Positions 1 to 9,470 of a stretch of 59,758 nt of DNA are shown here, in pieces. The stretch spans positions 1 through 59,758 of the forward strand of contig JAAEXZ010000005.1 of the NCBI GenBank assembly GCA_017879645.1. Reading direction: 5' to 3'. The position numbers were made by a program, and so were the translations under genes. The notes under the pieces were generated by a model that worked only from the letters and a program-made list of their open reading frames with translations, was not told where the DNA came from and ran no database searches. Source of the stretch: Nitrosomonas sp. (GTDB lineage Bacteria > Pseudomonadota > Gammaproteobacteria > Burkholderiales > Nitrosomonadaceae). Each line of letters opens with the position of its first letter. Positions within the stretch are counted from its first letter, which is position 1.

Positions 1-142
1 CGTAGCTCTTCGCCTCTCCGCCAAACTTCTTCGTCAATATCGTCGTAATCGCCGCCGTAAGCGTCGTCTTACCATGATCTACGTGTCCTATCGTCCCTAC
101 ATTCACGTGTGGCTTCGATCTCTCAAATTTACTCTTTGCCAT
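1..142 (-). CDS. tuf: Elongation factor Tu, N-terminal part (runs off window)
   Basis: The minus strand encodes the first 47 residues of EF-Tu, the GTPase that delivers aminoacyl-tRNA to the ribosome. The start is [20 protein letters not shown], and the P-loop GHVDHGKT lies at residues 19-26. The ATG is at 140-142 and the rest of the gene lies outside the window. It sits downstream of three tRNA genes on the same strand, an arrangement like the thrU-tyrU-glyT-thrT-tufB operon of E. coli, so it is probably co-transcribed with them from the promoter near 526-554. Identity is certain; which of possibly two tuf copies this is cannot be told here. Confidence 0.97.
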   Translation of the reverse strand, partial: MAKSKFERSKPHVNVGTIGHVDHGKTTLTAAITTILTKKFGGEAKSY

Positions 143-190
143 GTTTTCCCCTTTACCGAGCAATGCATTCCAAATCAATTCAGACCATCA

Positions 191-265
<75 letters not shown>

Positions 266-303
266 AAAATCTATAATTCCCTACGGAATCAATAACCTAA
301 AAC

Positions 304-377
304 TGGAGCGGGTGAAGGGAATCGAACCCTCGTCGTAAGCTTGGAAGGCTTCTGCTCTACCATTGAGCTACACCCGC
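304..377 (-). tRNA. tRNA-Gly (anticodon TCC)
   Basis: The minus strand shows a GCGGGTG acceptor arm, an encoded CCA, a GTTCGAT T-loop and an anticodon loop CTTCCAA reading TCC. It is the middle gene of the Tyr-Gly-Thr-tuf transcription unit. Confidence 0.96.
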
Positions 378-426
378 AATTTAATTTATTTATTAATTCA
401 CGCAATTAAATTTCAATACAAAATTA

Positions 427-511
<85 letters not shown>

Positions 512-525
512 GAAACAAACCGGAG

Positions 526-554
526 ATTATGAATAAACAACACTCATAAGTCAA
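526..554 (-). promoter_or_regulatory. Sigma-70 promoter of the tRNA-Tyr/Gly/Thr-tuf operon
   Basis: On the minus strand TTGACT (complement of 549-554) is followed after exactly 17 bases by CATAAT (complement of 526-531), 14 bases before the tRNA-Tyr 5' end. Sequence and spacing fit a strong stable-RNA promoter. Confidence 0.8.
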
Positions 555-654
555 TTAAGTTTTATTTTTTCATCTTTTTTAGATTTAATTACTAACCTAT
601 AAAGTGTCTGATATTCAAAAAAGAACAATACAAATCTCCATCTCAAGAAATTCA

Positions 655-1632
655 TTATCTCAATCTCACCCTCGGATCAACAAGGGTATACGATATATCT
701 GTCAAGATAAGTCCAAGGATATACAATAAAGAACCTAGAAATACCATTGCTCTTACGATAGCAAAATCTTGAGCATTTATGGCATCAATGGTGTAACTAC
801 CTAGACCAGGTATTCCAAAAAAAGACTCAATCAACAAACTCCCCAAGAATAATGAGGGCACAACCACGACAGCACCCGTCAGAATTGGAATCATCGCATT
901 CCGCAAAACATGCTTGAACAAAACTAATCGTTCTGACAACCCCTTTGCTTTTGCCGTTCGCACATAATCCTTATTCATTTCTTCCAGAAAAATAGTACGA
1001 TACCATCGCGTATTGGATCCGATATTGCCTGCGACACCAATGATAATAGGCAATAACAAAAACCTAACATTGTCTATCCCACTTCCATAACCTGATATAG
1101 GTACCCAGTGCCATAGCTTACTCACTAGAAACTGCCCGGCGATAATATAAAACAAACCCGAAATGGACATCAGCGCCACGCAAATAGTCACCCCAAAAAA
1201 ATCAATATAGGTGGAACGAAAAAAAACCATCACCAAAGCCATAGCAACATAGACTATTAACCCCAACACAAAAACTGGTAGCGCAATAGCCAAGCTGGGC
1301 AGCATACGCGCTTTGATTTCCTGAGCTATATCCCGGCCATCATCCGCAGAGCCAAATTCAAATGCGAACATTGCGACCGATTTTTCGAAGAAAATCGTGT
1401 CAGTCAATTTTTTCCAACCCCGTTTATCGGGATCAAACAATAACGATTTATCGTAGCCCCGCTCAATTTTCCATTTTTCAATTGCCTCCGGCGTCACATA
1501 TTTTATTCCCAGCTGCATGCGCGCCATATCATCGGGAGTATTCACCACAAAAAATAAAGCAAAGGTAATCAGATTGACCCCGATTAGAATGGGAAGTGCG
1601 TAAAGAACACGTCGCAAAATGTAGCTTAGCAT
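655..1632 (-). CDS. Peptide-type ABC transporter permease (DppB/OppB/YejB family)
   Basis: This 325-residue integral membrane protein has the DppB-family N-terminus (MLSYILRRVLYALPILIGVN), about six membrane segments and the EAA-type loop (RTAKAKGLSERLVLFKHVLRNA) that contacts the ATPase. The C-terminus VDPRVRLR is typical of the family. It would form half of a membrane channel for peptides or similar solutes. It begins four bases after the upstream binding lipoprotein and is clearly co-transcribed with it. The expected second permease and ATPases do not follow; after the stop there are only 140 bases before the tRNA operon. The substrate is unknown. Confidence 0.88.
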   Translation of the reverse strand: MLSYILRRVLYALPILIGVNLITFALFFVVNTPDDMARMQLGIKYVTPEAIEKWKIERGYDKSLLFDPDKRGWKKLTDTIFFEKSVAMFAFEFGSADDGRDIAQEIKARMLPSLAIALPVFVLGLIVYVAMALVMVFFRSTYIDFFGVTICVALMSISGLFYIIAGQFLVSKLWHWVPISGYGSGIDNVRFLLLPIIIGVAGNIGSNTRWYRTIFLEEMNKDYVRTAKAKGLSERLVLFKHVLRNAMIPILTGAVVVVPSLFLGSLLIESFFGIPGLGSYTIDAINAQDFAIVRAMVFLGSLLYILGLILTDISYTLVDPRVRLR

Positions 1633-1636
1633 TCCA

Positions 1637-3841
1637 CTACTCCATTTTCTGGATCAGCATGCCAGCCGCGTTACTGTTTTGATGCCGACGATAAGCCGTA
1701 AGTGCCGGGACAAAACCAATCACGATCAAAAAGACTAGCAATCCAATTGGCCACAGCACTGGTTCATTCCACTGCTCACGCTTTTTCTCGCGTAACTGAG
1801 CGTCAATTTTAAAATACTTGAGATTATTATTGGATATTCGGTTGGCTTTTATATTTTGATACCAAGAATGATACAAACCGTAATCTTTTGGATGATAGCC
1901 CCATAACCACGGCGCATCCTGACGTAAAATTTCAACCATACGATTGATGATCTGCAATCTTTTGTCACCATTCTCCATATTTTTCATTCGTTCAAAGAGT
2001 GTGTCGTACTCCAGATTCACGTAATTCGCAGCATTCTCGCCATTATTTCCAACCTTTTTTTGCGGACCATGCAGCAAAAACAGAAAATTCTCAGGATCAG
2101 GATAATCTGCATTCCAGCCCCACTCGAAGATTTGTGCATTCCCCTTACGAATTTTGTCCTGAAACCGATTGTAGTCCGTACTTCGGATGATCAGCTGTAT
2201 ATTCAGCTTCTGAAATTGCTTACGCATCCAATCCAACTTAGAACGATCCTCGGCACTTCGAGCCGTTACATCAAAATGGAGTATCAGTGGAGCACCTGTT
2301 TTCTGATCAATGCCGTCAGGATAACCTGCTTCATTCAACAATTTTTTAGCTTCTTGAATCGATTTGCGCTGCACACGATTATCGATCCAATCATAAACCA
2401 CCGAATTGTATCCGTCCCGACCCTCGCGATATCCCGCAATACCTGGCGCAATCGGACCATGCGCCGCCAATCCACGACCATTGGCAAAAATTGAAATATA
2501 TTCCTCGTAATCGACTGCAATTGAAATCGCCTGCCTTAGTTTGCGCGCTGCATCTTGCTTGCGCCGATCACCCCCCCCCCCAACCACAGGATCCAACATA
2601 TTGAATCCAACGTAATACGTTGAAACAGCGACTGTAGTTTCCAGTCGTATCCCTTGCACAGCCATTTCATCTGTGACAGTTGCTTCCCCCTGACCAACCA
2701 ACTGCACTGCCTGATCAAAACTATCCGAACCAATCCCCGAAGCGTCATAATATCCCTGAAGAAATTTGTTCCACCGAGGAATGCTCTCCTTCTCCCTAGT
2801 AAAAATAACCTTCTCTATAAATGGCAGCCTTTTTCCAGCATCCAGCAGCAACCCCCTATCGGTATCATCCGTCTCACCTTCAATTGGATAAAACTCACCA
2901 TGGAAATGAGGATTCTTCTCCAGTACCATTTTCGAGTTAGGATTGTTCTCCACCAGCATATACGGTCCGGTACCAACCGGATACCAATCCAGAGTGATAT
3001 TCTTCTGGATTAACGCTTCCTGTGAATAGAATCGATCGGCCTCCCACGGAATCGGGGCAAAAAAGGGCATAGCCAGCCAATAAACAAATTGAGGGTATTT
3101 ACCTTTTATCTTTATCCGGTAGGTATACTTGTCTACAATCTGAGCACCTTCCAGATCCCAATCGCGCAAATCGAGAAACAAACTCCCCCTCCCCTGTCTC
3201 TGCTCTGATTGTTTCAGTACCGTCGCATACTCTTTCAGCCCCACGATGTAATCGGCCATTAACCCAAAAATGGGCGAATGTAACTTGGGATGCGCCAATC
3301 TTTTTATCTGATATACATAATCTGCAGCAGTTAGTTCGCGGGTATCTGTGCGTGAAAAATCGGATAATTTGTGAATGGAAGCTGATTCACGATCAGTCAG
3401 ATTATGGAATAGCCACTCACCTTCTTCATTCCGTACAAAAGCAGCATGGGGTTGATAAGAAATTCCCGGGCTAATCTTGACCTCATATAGACTGTATGCA
3501 ACATTTTCAGCATCTACATTATTTGAAAGACGATTATCCTGGTCATCAAAAAAGGTGACTGTAGGCAGTATGCTGGCAGTTAACGGGATTAACTCAAAGG
3601 GTCGCTTCAAATAATGATATTGCAACGGCGGCTCATAAATCTGTGCAGTAAACTGAATTTCATTGGAGCTATAAGACTGCACCGGATCAAGATGTTTTGG
3701 ACGCTCGGTAAAAACACTATAAAGAACATTTTGCCCAGTATCGGCTATGGAATAAGGATTATTCCAACTTTTCCCACTGCACGCCGAACACACTAGTAAT
3801 ACCCAAAAAAGCGAACCAATATTTTTTTTTAGTACGGACAT
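1637..3841 (-). CDS. Family 5 extracellular solute-binding lipoprotein with C-terminal membrane anchor
   Basis: This 734-residue protein belongs to the SBP_bac_5 (OppA/DppA/YejA-like) family, which captures peptides or similar ligands in the periplasm. It starts with a lipoprotein-like signal (MSVLKKNIGSLFWVLLVCSAC). The SBP core contains RKLRQAISIAVDYEEY and LLNEAGYPDGID. An extra hydrophobic segment near residues 695-715 (PIGLLVFLIVIGFVPALTAY) is unusual for the family and would tether the C-terminus. The gene contains an uninterrupted run of 11 G on the coding strand (2571-2581) within codons for VVGGGGD, and an A9 run just after the start codon. Both could slip. It is translationally close to the permease gene downstream. 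Confidence 0.87.
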   Translation of the reverse strand: MSVLKKNIGSLFWVLLVCSACSGKSWNNPYSIADTGQNVLYSVFTERPKHLDPVQSYSSNEIQFTAQIYEPPLQYHYLKRPFELIPLTASILPTVTFFDDQDNRLSNNVDAENVAYSLYEVKISPGISYQPHAAFVRNEEGEWLFHNLTDRESASIHKLSDFSRTDTRELTAADYVYQIKRLAHPKLHSPIFGLMADYIVGLKEYATVLKQSEQRQGRGSLFLDLRDWDLEGAQIVDKYTYRIKIKGKYPQFVYWLAMPFFAPIPWEADRFYSQEALIQKNITLDWYPVGTGPYMLVENNPNSKMVLEKNPHFHGEFYPIEGETDDTDRGLLLDAGKRLPFIEKVIFTREKESIPRWNKFLQGYYDASGIGSDSFDQAVQLVGQGEATVTDEMAVQGIRLETTVAVSTYYVGFNMLDPVVGGGGDRRKQDAARKLRQAISIAVDYEEYISIFANGRGLAAHGPIAPGIAGYREGRDGYNSVVYDWIDNRVQRKSIQEAKKLLNEAGYPDGIDQKTGAPLILHFDVTARSAEDRSKLDWMRKQFQKLNIQLIIRSTDYNRFQDKIRKGNAQIFEWGWNADYPDPENFLFLLHGPQKKVGNNGENAANYVNLEYDTLFERMKNMENGDKRLQIINRMVEILRQDAPWLWGYHPKDYGLYHSWYQNIKANRISNNNLKYFKIDAQLREKKREQWNEPVLWPIGLLVFLIVIGFVPALTAYRRHQNSNAAGMLIQKME
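2571..2581 (-). repeat. G11 homopolymer inside the binding-lipoprotein gene
   Basis: Eleven consecutive C on the plus strand (G on the coding strand) encode the GGG portion of VVGGGGD. The reading frame is open at this length. Gain or loss of one base would truncate the protein. Confidence 0.9.
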
Positions 3842-3981
3842 AACCTTTTACACACTTAACCACACAAATTGCATGTGTAAATATATCACGTATAGACGAT
3901 CAACCCCTGGTTCTTGGTTTCACCTTCGTTAGTCGTTACGCTATAATTCAGCACCTATAAAATAAAACAGGAACAAAAAAT

Positions 3982-4767
3982 ATGGGCTTGCTCGCAAATA
4001 AACGCGTATTGATTACTGGGTTGCTCAGCAATCGTTCAATTGCCTACGGCATTGCCAAAGCCATGAAACGTGAGGGCGCTACGCTGGCATTCACATACCA
4101 AACTGAGGAATTACGCGCACGCGTGGAAAAGCTGGCCGCTGAATTTGATAGCACCTTGCTTTTTGCCTGTGATGTTGCCAAAGATGAGGAAATTGCAAAA
4201 TGTTTCAGTGATCTGCAGATACATTGGGATGGACTTGATTGCATCATTCATTCGATCGCTTTTGCGCCACGGGAAGCTTTAGCGGGTGATTACTTGGAAA
4301 GTGTCAATCGCGAAGCATTCCGCATCGCACATGATATCAGCGCCTACAGCTTCTCGGCATTGGCCAAAGCTGCATTGCCATTAATGCAGAATAGAAATGG
4401 CGCCCTGTTGACATTGAGTTATCTCGGCGCAGTCAAAGTGATGCCCAACTACAATGTCATGGGCTTGGCCAAGGCCAGCCTCGAAGCAAATGTTCGCTTC
4501 ATGGCCTCCAGCTTGGGTCCAAAAGGTATTCGGGTCAATGCGATTTCCGCCGGTCCGATTAAAACACTTGCCGCTTCCGGAATTGGAAATTTTGGAAAAC
4601 TACTGGGTTATACCGAGAAGGTCGCTCCACTGCGCCGCAACGTCACCATCGATGAAGTGGGTAACGTAGCAGCTTTCTTATGCAGTGATCTGGCAAGTGG
4701 TGTTACTGGAGAAATTACTTACGTCGATGCAGGATTTAATACTGTTGCATTTGATCTAGTTGATTGA
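3982..4767 (+). CDS. fabI: Enoyl-[acyl-carrier-protein] reductase (NADH)
   Basis: FabI performs the last reduction of each fatty-acid elongation cycle in the cytoplasm. The 261-residue protein has the expected length. It shows the FabI-type cofactor start ([15 protein letters not shown], residues 11-25), Y147 in LSYLGA, and the catalytic pair Y157 and K164 in YNVMGLAK, equivalent to E. coli Y156/K163. The start is preceded by an AGGA-containing site (aaacaggaacaaaaaat). The gene stands alone, divergent from the ABC lipoprotein and convergent with ppiD. It would be the triclosan target type of enoyl reductase. Confidence 0.96.
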   Translation: MGLLANKRVLITGLLSNRSIAYGIAKAMKREGATLAFTYQTEELRARVEKLAAEFDSTLLFACDVAKDEEIAKCFSDLQIHWDGLDCIIHSIAFAPREALAGDYLESVNREAFRIAHDISAYSFSALAKAALPLMQNRNGALLTLSYLGAVKVMPNYNVMGLAKASLEANVRFMASSLGPKGIRVNAISAGPIKTLAASGIGNFGKLLGYTEKVAPLRRNVTIDEVGNVAAFLCSDLASGVTGEITYVDAGFNTVAFDLVD

Positions 4768-4809
4768 CAAGCGTGATCAACACAATATGTCACGCAAAAT
4801 ACTCATATC

Positions 4810-6693
4810 TTAAAAAGCATCCTGCTTTACTTTTACTTCATATTTTTTACGAAGCAAGGAAAGGTAGGAAAACATTTCTTCTTGTGTAAGCATTTGCTGC
4901 AATTGCCCGCTAAAGTTAACCATTGTAGTCTCATCCGCTGCTTCAGGATCAATAATCTTGTTGATTCGTATCAGATCGTATCCTCCAGTCGGGCTATGTG
5001 CACCGAGGTAGGCAGGCAATGTTTTGATTTCTGCTCTGAAAATTAACCGCAAAACTTCGTGATCAAGACCTTGAGATTGCATATAGGATATTTGTTTAGC
5101 CTCTGACCATGCTACACCAGCATCTTCACCTTTCTCCTGCAGAGCCGCAAGTTTAACCTTACCTTCTTCAATAGCCTTTTCTTCGGCCATTTTTTTCTTC
5201 AATATAGCAATAACCTGATCTTCGACGACTGACAGCGACTGCGTAGTCGCTGACCTATGCTCCACAACCCGTGCAGCAACGAATGTATCCGGATTAACCT
5301 CGATAGCTTCAGTATTACGCTGATTTTTTATAGCCTCATCAGAGAAAATAGCAGTTAACAGCTTGTCATTTCCAAGAATGATGGGATCCGCATTGTTTCG
5401 GCTGATCCAATCGCTTTTCTGTAGCGACAATCCAAATTTACTTGCTGCTCCATCCAGCGTGTCACTCTGCTCATAAATCACATTTCTGAAATCTTCTGCC
5501 GTTTCACCGAAAGTATTGCTTGCAGCCTGCAGCTTCAGTTTATTTTCAATCTCTTCACGTACTTCGCTCAAATCAGGTTGCTCGGCTTCTTTAATTTCGG
5601 TTAGCTGGATAATATGAAAACCGAAATCAGTCTCCACCAAATCACTGATCTCACCCGATTGCATGGAGAAAATTTTATCTTCGAATGCTTTTACCATAAC
5701 TCCACGCCCGAAAAATCCCAAATCCCCACCTTGAGCTGCCGAACCAGGATCATTCGAAAATTCCTTCGCAATGACCGCAAATTGCTGTGGATCCTGCTTG
5801 ACTTGAGTCAAAAGATTCTCAGCCTTTTCACGTGCCTGCCGCTTTTCTTCATCTGTCGCATCAGCAGTAACACTGATCAAAATATGACTCGCTTTGCGTT
5901 CTTCCGGTTTACCGAATTCACTCTGGTGTTCTGAAAAATAATTATTGACAGCTTCCTCGCTCACTATTTCTTGTTTTGCCATCTCATTGATTGATAGCAC
6001 CACATATTCGACCCGTGCGCGCTCCGGCAAGTCAAAATCGGTTTGATGCTTTTCATAATAAGCAGCAATCGCTCCTTCATCAGGCATCACTTGCGCCATG
6101 AATTGTTCCGGATCAATCCGGAATTGATTAATCTCACGTTGCGTTGTACTGAGATATTTAACTTTTTCTGCAACAGCTTTGGGTACAAAACCGTTTTCGC
6201 TATATCCATCCAATAATTGTTGCAACAGGAGTTCCTGACGAACACGCGACTCAAATACAGTTGGAGTCAACCCTTGCGCACGCAGCAAATCCTCGTATTG
6301 CTGTTTGGAAAATTTATTTTCTTTCTGAAAGGCTGGAACTTCACGAATAGTTTTTATTAACTGAGAATCCAGAACCACAAAACCATTATTGACTGCTTCA
6401 CGCTGCAATAGGCGCTGCTGAATCAAACGTTCCATGACAGAATTTCTGACTTCAAAACTATCCAGCATGGAACTATCAAAATTTGCTCCAAGCATGGAGC
6501 GCATTCTTTCATGATGATCCCGAAGCGCCTGCTCGTATTCACGACGAGAAATCTCTTCTCCATCAACCACCGCCACAAAACCTTCACTACCCATGTTGCG
6601 ATAGGATTCAATACCCCAAAACAAAAAGGGCAGAACGGCCAAGCCCATGATGACTTGAACAACACGTTTCTTTCGATTAACGAATTCAAACAC
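4810..6693 (-). CDS. ppiD: Periplasmic folding chaperone, SurA/PpiD-type peptidyl-prolyl isomerase
   Basis: This 627-residue membrane-anchored chaperone helps newly secreted proteins fold at the periplasmic face. There is a single N-terminal membrane segment (residues about 13-29, VQVIMGLAVLPFLFWGI), then a SurA-N-like helical region, a parvulin domain (about 266-367, with ASHILIS and QGGDLGFFGRG) and a C-terminal helical region. The likely start is GTG at 6691-6693, giving MFEFVNRKKR, the normal PpiD N-terminus. It follows hupB, tRNA-Val and tRNA-Asp on the same strand, a common proteobacterial arrangement, though lon is absent here. Confidence 0.93.
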   Translation of the reverse strand: MFEFVNRKKRVVQVIMGLAVLPFLFWGIESYRNMGSEGFVAVVDGEEISRREYEQALRDHHERMRSMLGANFDSSMLDSFEVRNSVMERLIQQRLLQREAVNNGFVVLDSQLIKTIREVPAFQKENKFSKQQYEDLLRAQGLTPTVFESRVRQELLLQQLLDGYSENGFVPKAVAEKVKYLSTTQREINQFRIDPEQFMAQVMPDEGAIAAYYEKHQTDFDLPERARVEYVVLSINEMAKQEIVSEEAVNNYFSEHQSEFGKPEERKASHILISVTADATDEEKRQAREKAENLLTQVKQDPQQFAVIAKEFSNDPGSAAQGGDLGFFGRGVMVKAFEDKIFSMQSGEISDLVETDFGFHIIQLTEIKEAEQPDLSEVREEIENKLKLQAASNTFGETAEDFRNVIYEQSDTLDGAASKFGLSLQKSDWISRNNADPIILGNDKLLTAIFSDEAIKNQRNTEAIEVNPDTFVAARVVEHRSATTQSLSVVEDQVIAILKKKMAEEKAIEEGKVKLAALQEKGEDAGVAWSEAKQISYMQSQGLDHEVLRLIFRAEIKTLPAYLGAHSPTGGYDLIRINKIIDPEAADETTMVNFSGQLQQMLTQEEMFSYLSLLRKKYEVKVKQDAF

Positions 6694-6766
6694 GATTTAA
6701 AATGAGGAAGACTAAATTGATAGGAGTGTGACTATATACTGCTCTGAGCTTATTTTACACTTATGT

Positions 6767-6843
6767 TGGCGGAGTGGACGGGACTCGAACCCGCGACCCC
6801 CGGCGTGACAGGCCGGTATTCTAACCAACTGAACTACCACTCC
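6767..6843 (-). tRNA. tRNA-Asp (anticodon GTC)
   Basis: The 77-base minus-strand cloverleaf has acceptor GGAGTGG/CCACTCC, an encoded CCA and an anticodon loop CTGTCAC reading GTC. It lies between tRNA-Val and ppiD. Confidence 0.96.
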
Positions 6844-6870
6844 TAAAACTAGCGTATAGGATTTGTGAAC

Positions 6871-6946
6871 TGGTGGGTGCTGACGGGATCGAACCGCCGA
6901 CATTCGCCTTGTAAGGGCGACGCTCTACCAGCTGAGCTAAGCACCC
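6871..6946 (-). tRNA. tRNA-Val (anticodon TAC)
   Basis: The 76-base minus-strand cloverleaf has acceptor GGGTGCT, an encoded CCA and an anticodon loop CTTACAA reading TAC. It begins 14 bases after the hupB stop. Confidence 0.96.
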
Positions 6947-6960
6947 GTTCACAAAGTCGG

Positions 6961-7233
6961 CTAGTTTACTGCATCTTTAAGCGCTTTACCAGCACTGAAT
7001 TTAGGAACCTTGGCTGCTTTGATTTTTATGGCGGCACCAGTACGAGGATTACGACCGGTTCGCGCCGCTCTTGTACCCACCTTAAATGTTCCAAATCCGA
7101 CCAAAGTAACACTTTCATTCTTTTTAAGTGCTCCCTTTATTGCAGATAATGCACCATCTAACGCACTACCTGCAGATGCTTTGGAAATTTTAGCTGACTT
7201 TGCGATAGCTTCGATAAGTTCGGATTTGTTCAT
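6961..7233 (-). CDS. hupB: DNA-binding protein HU
   Basis: This is a 90-residue histone-like nucleoid protein that bends and compacts DNA as a dimer. It starts [17 protein letters not shown] and shows the HU DNA-binding arm core [21 protein letters not shown]. The length is exactly as expected for the family. It has a GAAGGGGA-type ribosome site upstream and leads a unit with two tRNAs and ppiD. No partner gene lies in the 236-base gap upstream, which probably holds its promoter. Confidence 0.97.
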   Translation of the reverse strand: MNKSELIEAIAKSAKISKASAGSALDGALSAIKGALKKNESVTLVGFGTFKVGTRAARTGRNPRTGAAIKIKAAKVPKFSAGKALKDAVN

Positions 7234-7469
7234 ATAATTCCCCTTCTAAGTTAATGGTAATTAAATCACAAGCAAGCACTGCAAACGCTCTTATATCAAG
7301 CTGCCAGCGCCCGGTCAAGCAAATAAAGGCCTCCAGCTTTCACCAACTGATTGATCTCACGATACAAAAAACACCTTAACAATTTGGACATCAATCATTT
7401 AATCATATAAAACAATCAATTAATCATTAATTCAATAAATTACTCGAAGTCTATCCTCAAATTCATGAA

Positions 7470-8462
7470 TCAATAGATTTCAGATTTTTGTTCACGATTT
7501 AACAACACCTCTACCGCCTCCCGAGCGGATATATCCTCATTTAATATGCTACAAACAGCTCTTGTAATTGGCATATCGACATGTAAACGCATGCCCAATT
7601 CCAAGGCTGATCTGGCTGTATACACCCCTTCAGCCACATGTCCAAGTTCCGTCAGAATATCATTCAATGTTTTTCCTGCAGCCAGCATCAATCCAACCTG
7701 CCTGTTACGTGACAGATCTCCAGTACAAGTAAGAATAAGATCCCCCAAACCGGCCAACCCCATAAAAGTTTTCATATCCCCTCCCAAGCCAAGCCCGAGT
7801 CGGGTAATTTCCATCAATCCACGCGTTATCAGCGCAGCTCTTGCATTATGTCCAAAACCGATACCATCCGAAATTCCCGCTGCTATTGTGATGACGTTTT
7901 TTATTGCCCCCCCCGTTTCCACCCCAATAACATCATCACTGGTATAGATCCGAAGACGCGAATGATGCAATTCACTCGCAATTGTCTGAGAAAAATCGAC
8001 CTCGGTTGATGCCAGCGTCAATGCCGTAGGCAAGCCACGAGCGACTTCCTCAGCAAAGCTTGGACCTGACAATACTCCACACAGAGGCAGCTTTTCGGCA
8101 TATTCCTGCTTCACAATCTGATGCGGCAAATGACAAGTCTCCAGTTCAAACCCCTTGCACCCCCATAGAATGGGTAACTCGGGCTTGCATTTCAGCACCG
8201 ATCTAAGCGTGTCACGAAAACCAACAATAGGAACTACAATGAGAGTCAATTCAGCGGCATCCAGCGCCTCAGACAAAACAGCAGTGATTTGAATAGACTG
8301 GGGGAGTGTAAAGTTTGTCAGAAACCTGCGATTTGTCTGCTCTCGTTGCATTTCAGTCGCATGATCCGAATCCTTCGTCCACAAACTAATTTGATGACGT
8401 GCCGACAAATTGATTGCCAGCGCGGATCCCCAAGCTCCCGCGCCTAAAATCGCAATTCTCAT
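7470..8462 (-). CDS. gpsA: Glycerol-3-phosphate dehydrogenase [NAD(P)+]
   Basis: GpsA reduces dihydroxyacetone phosphate to glycerol-3-phosphate for phospholipid synthesis in the cytoplasm. The 330-residue protein begins with the Rossmann motif GAGAWGSALA. It carries the family signatures CKGFE, LSGPSFAEEV and VETGGAIKNV (with the catalytic Lys) and GFGHNARAALITRG. Its ATG overlaps the stop of the SH3 gene by four bases (ATGA), so translation is coupled. It is the last gene of the rhodanese-grxC-secB-SH3-gpsA unit. A G8 run lies in the conserved TGGA codons. Confidence 0.96.
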   Translation of the reverse strand: MRIAILGAGAWGSALAINLSARHQISLWTKDSDHATEMQREQTNRRFLTNFTLPQSIQITAVLSEALDAAELTLIVVPIVGFRDTLRSVLKCKPELPILWGCKGFELETCHLPHQIVKQEYAEKLPLCGVLSGPSFAEEVARGLPTALTLASTEVDFSQTIASELHHSRLRIYTSDDVIGVETGGAIKNVITIAAGISDGIGFGHNARAALITRGLMEITRLGLGLGGDMKTFMGLAGLGDLILTCTGDLSRNRQVGLMLAAGKTLNDILTELGHVAEGVYTARSALELGMRLHVDMPITRAVCSILNEDISAREAVEVLLNREQKSEIY

Positions 8463-8974
8463 GAACCCCAGACCTGATTGGTTCTGACGAATCCGCTATT
8501 ACCACTTTTATGACGTACTTTGACCCACCCGTCGGTATCAGAATCCAACCACTCCAGAATTACATTTTCAACAGCCTGAAACACGACCGGAGAACTGACA
8601 TCAGTAGACTGATGCACATCGGCAACAGCAGTCGTGACAATGACATATTTTTGATCACTCAAAAACTTTTTCTCGATCCATGCGAGACTACCGCTACTAT
8701 CACGAACCTTAACCCAGCCTTCAACATGAACGATAGCCTCAACAGGAAAATACAGACCAACCACAAATAATTTATCTGCTTTCAGTGACGGTGCATCGTA
8801 CATTACTACAGCGTTTTCGGTCACCGACAGAAATTCTAGCTGCGCGCTAGCATAAGGCGAACCTAAAAAAAGACACAGACAGCATAACCTCAGCGTTTTT
8901 CTCAAAAAAAGAAATCGACTGGAATCAAGGATCACTTTCATCATGTCACCAGTAACATGGGAGTTAAGATTCAT
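8459..8974 (-). CDS. Secreted bacterial SH3-domain protein
   Basis: This 171-residue protein has an N-terminal signal peptide (cleavage likely after YASA) and two SH3-like beta-barrel repeats (ENAVVMYDAPS..GWVKVRDSSGSLAWIEKKFL and a second ending GWVKVRHKSGNSGFV). Such domains usually bind peptidoglycan or ligands in the envelope. The start is uncertain: ATG at 8972-8974 has an AGG site, but ATGs at 8944 and 8941 (preceded by GGTGAC) would give a cleaner signal peptide. It is inserted between secB and gpsA in one operon. The specific function is unknown. Confidence 0.85.
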   Translation of the reverse strand: MNLNSHVTGDMMKVILDSSRFLFLRKTLRLCCLCLFLGSPYASAQLEFLSVTENAVVMYDAPSLKADKLFVVGLYFPVEAIVHVEGWVKVRDSSGSLAWIEKKFLSDQKYVIVTTAVADVHQSTDVSSPVVFQAVENVILEWLDSDTDGWVKVRHKSGNSGFVRTNQVWGS

Positions 8975-8979
8975 ACAAC

Positions 8980-9417
8980 CTAGTTTTTACTCATCTCTGC
9001 ATTCTTTTGTTGATATATGGCTTCAAAATTAACTGGACTCAGTATAACCGGAGGAAATCCTGCTCGCGTTACGATATCGGACACCACTTCCCGCAGGTAT
9101 GGAAAAAGAATATTAGGACAACCAATACCCAAAACAGGATCCATCTCATCAGTTGCTACATTACGGATACGAAAAATGCCAGCTTGCTGCGCTTCGACAA
9201 TAAACATGATTTTGTCTTTTATCTTGGCCGTAATCGTGACGGTCAACAAAACCTCATAGAGCCCATCTTCGATACTTTCATTTTTACTCCCAAGCTGCAT
9301 ATTGATCTCTGGTGTATCTCGTTCCAGAAAAATATTGGGAGCATTCGGTATTTCTAATGACAAATCCTTAACGTAGATTTTCTCTATTGCAAATACAGGT
9401 TGTTGCTGATCATTCAT
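8980..9417 (-). CDS. secB: Protein-export chaperone SecB
   Basis: SecB is a tetrameric cytoplasmic chaperone that keeps precursors unfolded and hands them to SecA. The sequence shows PVFAIEKIYVKDLSLEIPNA near the N-terminus and the conserved CPNILFPYLREVVSDIVTRAGFPP block. I start it at ATG 9415-9417 (MNDQQQPVF, 145 residues), which has a GGTGA site, rather than the upstream TTG in frame. It lies between grxC and the SH3 gene, the usual betaproteobacterial context. Confidence 0.96.
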   Translation of the reverse strand: MNDQQQPVFAIEKIYVKDLSLEIPNAPNIFLERDTPEINMQLGSKNESIEDGLYEVLLTVTITAKIKDKIMFIVEAQQAGIFRIRNVATDEMDPVLGIGCPNILFPYLREVVSDIVTRAGFPPVILSPVNFEAIYQQKNAEMSKN

Positions 9418-9470
9418 ACATTTCACCAAATTAAAAGTTAATCACCATAACCTCATGACGACGAAAACAA

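Noticed and set aside
4771-4795. GCGTGA...TCACGC hairpin between fabI and ppiD
   Set aside because: Only six base pairs with a 13-base loop and no T run; too weak to call a terminator.
7907-7914. C8 run in gpsA as possible phase-variation site
   Set aside because: It encodes conserved TGGA residues of GpsA in a housekeeping gene; the frame is intact and no variation is implied.
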